NCBI GenBank assembly: GCA_030428695.1
Contig: JAUIEM010000334.1
Coordinates: forward strand, 1-11,331
Length of the DNA stretch: 11,331 bases
Source of the DNA: a bacterium
GTDB lineage: Bacteria > Planctomycetota > J058 > JAJDCP01
Direction: 5' to 3'
Below the pieces are notes generated by a model, which was given only the letters and a program-made list of their open reading frames with translations, did no database searches and was not told the origin of the DNA. Position numbers and translations under genes: made by a program. Numbering within the stretch: position 1 is the stretch's first letter; the number at the start of each line of letters is the position of its first letter. Positions 7,127 through 11,331 of the stretch are shown piece by piece.

Positions 7127-7951
7127 TCAGTCGCCGATCAAGAAGGCAGGATCAAAGTCGGGATGCGGTTCGAAGGGAGCCCGCACAATGCGGGGCGCCC
7201 CCTCGTTGTTCTCCCGCCAAGCGGTCTCTATCTCCTCGACCAGTCGATTGACCTCCTCGCACGTGGGGCTGTCGAGGTAGAAGGCATGTTCGCGAAGCCA
7301 CTCTTCGGTCCGGAGAAAGATCGTTCGGCTTGCACGCTCGTCGGAAGCGAGTCGCCGCAAGGTGTCCACGCGAGCCTCGATCTCGGTGCGGTGTATCGGA
7401 GATCGGAGGGTCGGCAAGAGGTCTATCATCCCGTCCTCTGAGACGACCAGCGCCAGAACTCTATGACCGAACTCTACCCGCGCGGTTTCGAGATAGCGCA
7501 GCGCGGAGTTGTATCGCGCGCCTCGGCCGCTATCGCCAGCCGCGACGGCCATTCCATCCAGGATGACACCAATTGCATGGCAGACCCCCTGCGGATCCAC
7601 GATCACGGCTCCGTCAATGGCCGTGATGGATCTAACGAGATCAGACGAGAGGGGAGCCGGCTCAACCGCGGTGCACTGTCCGGCAAGACGCTGTGCTTCA
7701 GCCTCAGCTCCCGAGGAGACGACGAGGAGCGTTCCGTGCGCCTGCTCCCGTGCGACGTTCATTGCACGCCAGAGCTGCTCAACCTCGGCCCCGCCCGCGT
7801 CTCCAAAGATCCGCTGTAGGGCGAACTCGAACGAAGCTCGGCGAAGCGGCTCGCGCGGCAGGGACGGGATGCCGTCCTGTACGCGCATGAGTGGACGGTC
7901 CGCATGCCTCAGTTCCCAGGCGTTGCGGCCCAAGAAGATATGACCGTCCAC
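7127..7951 (-). CDS. DisA_N (diadenylate cyclase family) protein, C-terminal fragment, 5' end split by insertion element
   Basis: The fragment has 274 codons. Residues about 70-182 follow the DisA_N/DAC pattern: a GTLLVVSS strand, TAIDGAVIVDPQG with the DGA motif at 113-115, AIGVILDG, GARYNSALRY at 144-153 where DAC enzymes have G-[TA]-RHR-AA, then VVSEDGMIDLLP at 169-180. Canonical enzymes (DisA, CdaA) make c-di-AMP from two ATP using DGA and RHR. Here the second motif is RYN, so activity may be altered, lost, or characteristic of a subfamily. The C-terminal 90 residues are charged, helical and end acidic. The nominal GTG start lies at the edge of the insertion element and has no convincing Shine-Dalgarno. 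In-silico excision of the element keeps the frame open upstream (RGLRDRVDGHIFLG), so an N-terminal, probably sensory, part is most likely encoded beyond 11292 and outside the window. The domain call is good; the disruption is inferred. Confidence 0.8.
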   Translation of the reverse strand: MDGHIFLGRNAWELRHADRPLMRVQDGIPSLPREPLRRASFEFALQRIFGDAGGAEVEQLWRAMNVAREQAHGTLLVVSSGAEAEAQRLAGQCTAVEPAPLSSDLVRSITAIDGAVIVDPQGVCHAIGVILDGMAVAAGDSGRGARYNSALRYLETARVEFGHRVLALVVSEDGMIDLLPTLRSPIHRTEIEARVDTLRRLASDERASRTIFLRTEEWLREHAFYLDSPTCEEVNRLVEEIETAWRENNEGAPRIVRAPFEPHPDFDPAFLIGD

Positions 7952-7953
7952 GC
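7950..7953. repeat. candidate target-site duplication, left copy (ACGC)
   Basis: ACGC directly abuts the outer end of the left inverted repeat, and the same four bases abut the right one. A 4-bp duplication is within the range produced by DDE transposases. Four bases alone are weak evidence; the support comes from the exact abutment at both ends. Confidence 0.55.
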
Positions 7954-7963
7954 TCTTTGAGGG
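7954..7963 (+). repeat. candidate left terminal inverted repeat
   Basis: TCTTTGAGGG matches the reverse complement of 11283-11292 exactly. The match does not continue inward, so the repeat is only 10 bp and lacks the multiple transposase-binding sites seen at Tn7 or Mu ends. Confidence 0.55.
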
Positions 7964-8004
7964 GGAACGAGCCCATTCTGACCGAGATCTAAGAAGGGAA
8001 AGGC

Positions 8005-8047
8005 GGGAGCCCCCTCACAGATCTTGGCGGATTCCAAGGGGGCTCCC
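8005..8047 (+). promoter_or_regulatory. perfect 11-bp inverted repeat at the element's left end, leader hairpin
   Basis: GGGAGCCCCCT (8005-8015) and AGGGGGCTCCC (8037-8047) are exact reverse complements separated by 21 nt. They lie between the left end and the first gene, so the hairpin would be in any transcript entering from outside or starting near the end. It shares bases 8046-8047 with the next hairpin. No T-run follows, so it is not a standard terminator. It could damp impinging transcription or bind a dimeric protein such as the zinc-ribbon/HTH product. Confidence 0.6.
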
Positions 8048-8065
8048 CTGTCCGAAAGGACGGGG
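8046..8065 (+). promoter_or_regulatory. GAAA-tetraloop hairpin that sequesters the first gene's Shine-Dalgarno
   Basis: CCCTGTCC (8046-8053), loop GAAA, GGACGGGG (8058-8065) forms an 8-bp stem with one G-U pair. The likely Shine-Dalgarno AAAGGA (8055-8060), 8 nt before the TTG at 8069, lies in the loop and 3' arm. Folding would therefore restrain translation of the first ORF. This is a reading of the sequence only; no function is known. Confidence 0.5.
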
Positions 8066-8068
8066 ACA

Positions 8069-8647
8069 TTGTTGCGGAGTTACCTCTCGGATCCAAGGCT
8101 ATTTGAGCTTCTTGCAGAGATTGACGAAGAGCTGAGCGCTCGGCACCAGGCGGCAGGCTGTAGCCGCTGCGGTGGGAGCCTCCACAGGTCCGACTACGAG
8201 CGCAAGCCCCGCGGCTCGCTGATCCGCCTCGATCCTCGACACCGAACCCGTCGAAGTCTGTGTTGCGCGAGAGAGGGATGCCGACGCCGGTCCTTGCCGC
8301 CTTCGGTCCTTTTCCTGGGCCGGCGCGTCTACTTCGCCTGCGTGGTCGTACTCGTGCTCGCCTTCCACCAGCAGCGGCCGGACTCTTGGTGCTTTCGCAG
8401 GCTCAGGTCGCTCCTCGATGTCTCACCCCTGACCGTCAAGCGCTGGATGGACTGGTTCCGAGACGCCTTTCCCTCCTCGGAGGCCTGGACGAGGGCCCGA
8501 GGCCTCTTCCCCGCGTCGCTCCGCAACGACGAGCTTCCGTCCTCGCTCTTCGCCGTCCTCACCTCCGAGCCGCCCGAGGTCTCCGAGATCGCCGGCTGTG
8601 TGTCCTTCGTGACGACCGGGGCCAGCCCTCCGAACCTCGCTTCGTGA
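8069..8647 (+). CDS. zinc-ribbon/HTH accessory protein of the insertion element, probably frameshifted
   Basis: The start proposed is TTG 8069, because AAAGGA lies 8 nt upstream; another TTG at 8024 in frame would add 15 residues but has no nearby Shine-Dalgarno. The 192-aa product has a zinc-knuckle pair CSRCG (C31, C34) and CCAREGC (C65/C66, C71), a short hydrophobic strand (FACVVVLVLAF), and a helix-turn-helix-like segment at about 117-135 (DVSPLTVKRWMDWFRDAF). This layout suits a DNA-binding accessory protein that recognises element ends or regulates transposase. The frame stops at 8647, but after a CCC at 8626-8628 the -1 frame reads SEPRFVRAIAHPQKLELAML to a stop at 8691, which looks like a genuine C-terminus. 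A one-base loss in that C-run, a sequencing error, or recoding could explain it. I do not recognise a named family. Confidence 0.7.
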   Translation: MLRSYLSDPRLFELLAEIDEELSARHQAAGCSRCGGSLHRSDYERKPRGSLIRLDPRHRTRRSLCCAREGCRRRSLPPSVLFLGRRVYFACVVVLVLAFHQQRPDSWCFRRLRSLLDVSPLTVKRWMDWFRDAFPSSEAWTRARGLFPASLRNDELPSSLFAVLTSEPPEVSEIAGCVSFVTTGASPPNLAS

Positions 8648-8723
8648 GGGCGATCGCACATCCGCAGAAGTTGGAGTTGGCCATGCTCTGAGAGGGATTC
8701 GAAGATCGGCAGCCGTCCCGAAA

Positions 8724-8744
8724 CCGACGCAGCGCTCGCGTCGG
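8724..8744 (+). promoter_or_regulatory. 7-bp inverted repeat just upstream of the transposase ribosome binding site
   Basis: CCGACGC (8724-8730) and GCGTCGG (8738-8744) pair perfectly around a 7-nt loop. The arm ends 1 nt before the transposase Shine-Dalgarno AGGAAG (8746-8751). It could be an operator for the zinc-ribbon/HTH protein, a weak terminator, or a translational control structure. There is no T-tract. In a sequence this GC-rich, chance is possible. Confidence 0.4.
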
Positions 8745-8756
8745 CAGGAAGAACAC

Positions 8757-10211
8757 ATGGCCGACGACGACTCCGCCCCGATCGACCCGTGGACCCTCTT
8801 GCGCTTCGCGATCGTCAGCCCACTGCTCGCCTCTCCGCCGAAGCGGGGCGAGCTGGGGAAGTCGCTGAGGAGGATCGCCGGAGAGACTTTCAAGCACCCC
8901 GTGACGGGGGAGCCCTTGCGCTTCGGCTTCTCGACGATCGAGCGCTGGTACTACCTGGTACGCGACGCCGACAACCCGATCGAGGTCCTTCGTCGTTCCG
9001 TGCGCAAGGATCGCGGGAGAACGAAGGCCTTCAGCCAGGACCTCCTCCGCGCCCTGGAACTGCAGTACAAGGCGCACCCGAGCTGGAGCTACAAGCTGCA
9101 CGCCGACAACCTCCGCGTCCTGGTCGAAGAGCAGCCAGCCTTGGGCCCGGCGCCCTCCTACCAGTCCGTGCGGCGGAGGATGCGCCAGCGGGGCTGGCTC
9201 AAGAGGAGGAAGGCGCGCACCCGAGGCCAGAAGAAGGCCGCCGAGCGCCTGGCGAGACTCGAGACTCGCAGCTTCGAGGCGACCCACGTCCATGCCTTGT
9301 GGCACCTCGACTTCCACGAGGCCTCAAGGCGTGTGCTCGGGGCGGACGGCAAGTGGCTGACGCCGGTCGCCTGCGCCGCCCTCGATGACCACTCCCGACT
9401 CGTGTGCCACGTCCAGTGGTATCCGGTCGAATCCGCCGAGACCCTCTTCCACTGCCTCAGCCAGGCCTTCCTGAAGCGCGGTCTGCCGCGGAAGCTGATG
9501 ACAGACAACGGCGGAGCGATGCTCGCCGCCGAGACCGTCAACGGGCTCGCCCTGAGCGGCATCGAGCATGCGACGACGCTGGCCTACAGCCCGCATCAGA
9601 ATGGGAAACAGGAGCGCTTCTGGGGAACCCTCGAGGGGCGCATGCTCAAGCTCCTCGAGAACGTTGAGCCGCTGAGCCTCGAGTTCCTCAACCGCTTCAC
9701 CCTTGCCTGGCTCGAAAGTGAGTACCACAAGGAGCCGCACGAGGAGATCGGTCTTCCTCCGATGGAGCAAGCGCTCCGAGGAGCGAGCGCAGGCCGAAGC
9801 AGTCCGAAGATCGCGGAGCTGCGGTTTCGCTTCTCCGCCTCTGGCAGTCGAAGGCAGCGTCGGGGAGACGGAACGGTTTCGATCGAGGGTATCCGTTTCG
9901 AGATCCCTTCACGCTTCCGGACACTCGACAGGCTCCACGTCCGCTACCGTCGTTGGGACCTCACCATGGCCTGGATCGTCGATCCCAGGACCAAGTCCAA
10001 GATCGCCACGATCCGGCCCCTGGACAAGCACAAGAACGCCGACGCTCGGCGCCGCTCTGTCGATCCGATCGGACCGGTCGAAGAGATCGGTGACGAGGCC
10101 GACGAGCCCTTGCCTCCGCTCGCCCGCAAGATCCTCCGGGACTTCGCGGCGACCGGCAGGCCTCCTGCCTACCTACCCTTCAACTCCGACAAAGACCGGG
10201 AGAAGCCATGA
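8757..10211 (+). CDS. DD35E transposase with integrase core and Mu-type C-terminal region
   Basis: The ATG at 8757 has AGGAAG 5 nt upstream. The 484-aa protein has an N-terminal helical DNA-binding region: residues about 30-75 include FGFSTIERWYYLV, and 90-150 include SYQSVRRRMRQRGWLKRRK, which read as two HTH-like modules. The rve/DDE catalytic core follows, with D185 in WHLDFHEA, D250 in MTDNGGAM and E286 in NGKQERFWGTLE. That gives 35 residues between the second D and the E, an intact triad. The C-terminal part (about 370-425, GTVSIEGIRFEIPSRF then a WDLTMAWIVDP segment) resembles the small beta-barrel of Mu/Tn7-type transposases. It should cut and join the element's ends. The TGA overlaps the ATPase start (ATGA), typical of transposase-ATPase pairs. 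Family placement near IS481 or TniA/TnsB is a judgement from pattern. Confidence 0.92.
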   Translation: MADDDSAPIDPWTLLRFAIVSPLLASPPKRGELGKSLRRIAGETFKHPVTGEPLRFGFSTIERWYYLVRDADNPIEVLRRSVRKDRGRTKAFSQDLLRALELQYKAHPSWSYKLHADNLRVLVEEQPALGPAPSYQSVRRRMRQRGWLKRRKARTRGQKKAAERLARLETRSFEATHVHALWHLDFHEASRRVLGADGKWLTPVACAALDDHSRLVCHVQWYPVESAETLFHCLSQAFLKRGLPRKLMTDNGGAMLAAETVNGLALSGIEHATTLAYSPHQNGKQERFWGTLEGRMLKLLENVEPLSLEFLNRFTLAWLESEYHKEPHEEIGLPPMEQALRGASAGRSSPKIAELRFRFSASGSRRQRRGDGTVSIEGIRFEIPSRFRTLDRLHVRYRRWDLTMAWIVDPRTKSKIATIRPLDKHKNADARRRSVDPIGPVEEIGDEADEPLPPLARKILRDFAATGRPPAYLPFNSDKDREKP

Positions 10212-11050
10212 TCGACCGCGACCTTTCCGCCATGTACGGCCTCAAGTACAACCCCTTTCTGCCTCAGGTTCCTGTCGAGGATCTCTGGCGCCCGCCTGGC
10301 CTCGAGTCCTTTCAGTTCCGCCTTCGGCTCCTCGTGCGGCATGGTGGCTTCGCACTGATCTCCGGAGAGCCTGGCCTCGGGAAGTCCAAGACTCTCCAGG
10401 TTGTCGCAGACTGGCTGCAGAACCTCGACGAGCTCAGCGTCGGGGTCATGCAACGCCCTCAAAGCAAGACGGGCGACTTCTACCGAGAGCTGGGTGACGT
10501 CTTCGGCGTCGATCTGGCCCCACGGAACCGCTGGGGAAGCTTCAAGGCCCTCCGCGAACGATTCCGGAGCCACATGAAGGCGACCCTGATGCGGCCGGTC
10601 CTGCTGATGGACGAGGCTCAGGAGGTCTGCACCTCCTGCCTGACGGAGCTGCGTCTCCTCAGCAGCGCAAACTTCGACTCCGAAAACCTACTGACCGTCG
10701 TTCTCTGCGGCGACCGGCGGCTGCCGAATCGCTTCCGCTCCGCGGAGCTCCTTCCACTCGGAAGCCGGGTCCGTGTGCGGCTTCACCTCAAGCCCTGGGC
10801 GTCGACCGACCTCAAGAGCTATCTGGACCACGCCCTGGCGGCAGCCGGCGCGCCCCAGCTCATGGCCGAAGGTCTCCGCGACGTCCTGTGCGAGCAGGCC
10901 ATGGGCAATCTCCGCATGCTGACCACGATGTGCGGGGATATCCTCGCCTACGGCGTCCAGAACAAGCTCAGGCAGCTCGACGAAGCAGCGTTCTTCGAGG
11001 CCTTCGGCCACGGGTCCCAGCTCGACGCCAAGGCTGGAGCGTCGCGATGA
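10208..11050 (+). CDS. AAA+ ATPase, ExeA/TniB-type transposition helper
   Basis: The ATG at 10208 overlaps the transposase stop in an ATGA. The 280-aa product starts MIDRDLSAMYGLKYNPFLP, the pattern typical of ExeA/GspA-like and TniB-like ATPases. Walker A is GEPGLGKS at 53-60, and Walker B is VLLMDEAQE at 131-139 with D135-E136. A sensor-1 like VVLCGDRRL lies at 164-172, and an arginine-rich stretch follows at 175-192 (RFRSAELLPLGSRVRVRL). TniB, TnsC and MuB bind DNA, activate the transposase and direct target choice. By analogy this protein probably selects target DNA and gives target immunity to its own element, but that is inference. All key nucleotide-binding residues appear intact. No transmembrane helix or peptidoglycan-binding domain is present, which argues against a type II secretion ExeA role. 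Confidence 0.9.
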   Translation: MIDRDLSAMYGLKYNPFLPQVPVEDLWRPPGLESFQFRLRLLVRHGGFALISGEPGLGKSKTLQVVADWLQNLDELSVGVMQRPQSKTGDFYRELGDVFGVDLAPRNRWGSFKALRERFRSHMKATLMRPVLLMDEAQEVCTSCLTELRLLSSANFDSENLLTVVLCGDRRLPNRFRSAELLPLGSRVRVRLHLKPWASTDLKSYLDHALAAAGAPQLMAEGLRDVLCEQAMGNLRMLTTMCGDILAYGVQNKLRQLDEAAFFEAFGHGSQLDAKAGASR

Positions 11051-11316
11051 ACTCGCTCCCCGAACCGCCGCCCGAACAGGATCGTGCCGTGCTTGACCTC
11101 GTCAAGTCCTCGCTCCTCGTCGTCGCGGGCGTCATCGATCGAGACGTCGCCGACCGGCCCGGTCGGCATCGCGCCGAGCTCGCGAGAGCTGTGGGGCTGA
11201 TCACCGAGGGGCTTGCCGCGCTCGTGCAGTGCTATCAGCGGAGCGTGGCGCACGAACGCGCAGCGGGCGACTCCACGCCGGTCCCTCAAAGAACGCGGTC
11301 ACGCAGCCCTCGTTGA
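11047..11316 (+). CDS. small ORF coupled to the ATPase, unknown function, 89 aa
   Basis: The ATG at 11047 overlaps the ATPase TGA in an ATGA, the same coupling used between transposase and ATPase. The protein is predicted helical over residues 10-70 (LDLVKSSLLVVAGVIDRDVA, then LARAVGLITEGLAALVQ) with a basic, disordered C-terminus (PQRTRSRSPR). It has no recognisable domain. If the right element end is at 11292, the last seven codons and the stop come from flanking DNA, so the native C-terminus depends on the insertion site. A third, target-selecting or regulatory partner is possible by analogy with TniQ/TnsD, but it is far shorter and lacks their zinc motifs. It may also be a by-product of the coupling. 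Confidence 0.6.
   Translation: MNSLPEPPPEQDRAVLDLVKSSLLVVAGVIDRDVADRPGRHRAELARAVGLITEGLAALVQCYQRSVAHERAAGDSTPVPQRTRSRSPR
11283..11292 (-). repeat. candidate right terminal inverted repeat
   Basis: CCCTCAAAGA is the exact reverse complement of the left end. It lies within the 3' end of the small ORF rather than in a non-coding region, which is unusual but not disqualifying. Confidence 0.55.
11293..11296. repeat. candidate target-site duplication, right copy (ACGC)
   Basis: ACGC follows the right inverted repeat directly and equals the four bases before the left one. Beyond it, 11297-11331 on the minus strand is open in the DisA_N reading frame and probably encodes residues just upstream of the split point. 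Confidence 0.5.
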
Positions 11317-11331
11317 TCGTGGTTAGGCACA

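Larger units (their letters stand above)
7954..11292 (+). mobile_element. 3.3-kb insertion element with DD35E transposase, AAA+ ATPase and two accessory ORFs
   Basis: The proposed ends are the exact inverted repeats TCTTTGAGGG (7954-7963) and CCCTCAAAGA (11283-11292), each flanked externally by ACGC. The interior carries a zinc-ribbon/HTH protein, a transposase, an ATPase and a small ORF, all on the plus strand, opposite to the host operon. The base composition is slightly lower in GC than the baseplate genes. A transposase plus AAA+ helper recalls Tn7/Tn5053/Mu and IS21. However, the ends do not begin with TG and the repeat is short, unlike those families. I cannot name the IS family. The left end falls exactly where the DisA_N reading frame loses its N-terminal part, which independently supports the boundary. 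The small last ORF reads about 24 nt past the right end. Confidence 0.7.

Noticed and set aside
8329..9317. Several minus-strand open frames inside the insertion element
   Set aside because: They are antisense to the zinc-ribbon and transposase genes and lack domains or Shine-Dalgarno support.
10208..11050. ExeA-type secretion ATPase
   Set aside because: It lacks a membrane segment and peptidoglycan-binding domain and is coupled to a transposase, so a transposition helper fits better.
7941..11300. Longer terminal repeats starting TGACCG, or ends of the TGT...ACA type (window ends in GGCACA)
   Set aside because: TGACCG occurs at both sides but with a 4-nt gap and no flanking direct repeat. 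No matching TGTGCC is found at the left end.

Overview
The window is very GC-rich with strong third-position GC bias, as in high-GC soil or aquatic bacteria (a myxobacterial, other deltaproteobacterial, acidobacterial or planctomycete-like source would fit). I cannot assign a taxon from the sequence alone. It has two parts. No tRNA, rRNA or CRISPR array was seen.

Positions 1-6980, all on the minus strand and read right to left, are a tightly packed phage-tail-like baseplate operon. The order is gp25-like wedge protein, gpJ/gp47-like baseplate protein, an FN3-containing structural protein, a double zinc-ribbon protein, a P2 gpI-type tail protein with an unusual C-terminal repeat, an unassigned 203-aa tail-cluster protein, and the start of a DUF6519-like protein that runs off the left edge. 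Genes overlap by 1-11 nt or are separated by about 10 nt with Shine-Dalgarno sequences placed on the preceding stop codon; the one wider gap is 135 nt. This is the baseplate module of a contractile particle: a prophage tail, a tailocin or an extracellular contractile injection system (eCIS). Sheath, tube and ATPase genes are not in the window, so these cannot be told apart.

Positions 7127-7951 (minus) encode the C-terminal part of a DisA_N-type (diadenylate cyclase family) protein. It keeps the DGA motif, but the usual RHR motif reads RYN. It lies upstream of the baseplate genes on the same strand, with a 146-bp gap and a hairpin after its stop codon.

Positions 7954-11292 (plus) appear to be a complete 3.3-kb insertion element. 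It carries a zinc-ribbon/HTH protein (probably frameshifted), a DD35E transposase with a Mu-type C-terminal region, an AAA+ ATPase of the ExeA/TniB type, and a small unrecognised ORF. The last three genes are joined by ATGA stop-start overlaps. I infer the ends from a 10-bp inverted repeat (TCTTTGAGGG) flanked on both sides by a 4-bp direct repeat (ACGC). When the element and one ACGC copy are removed in silico, the DisA_N reading frame stays open across the junction to the window edge. The element therefore seems to have split the DisA_N gene, and the GTG at 7951 is probably not its native start.
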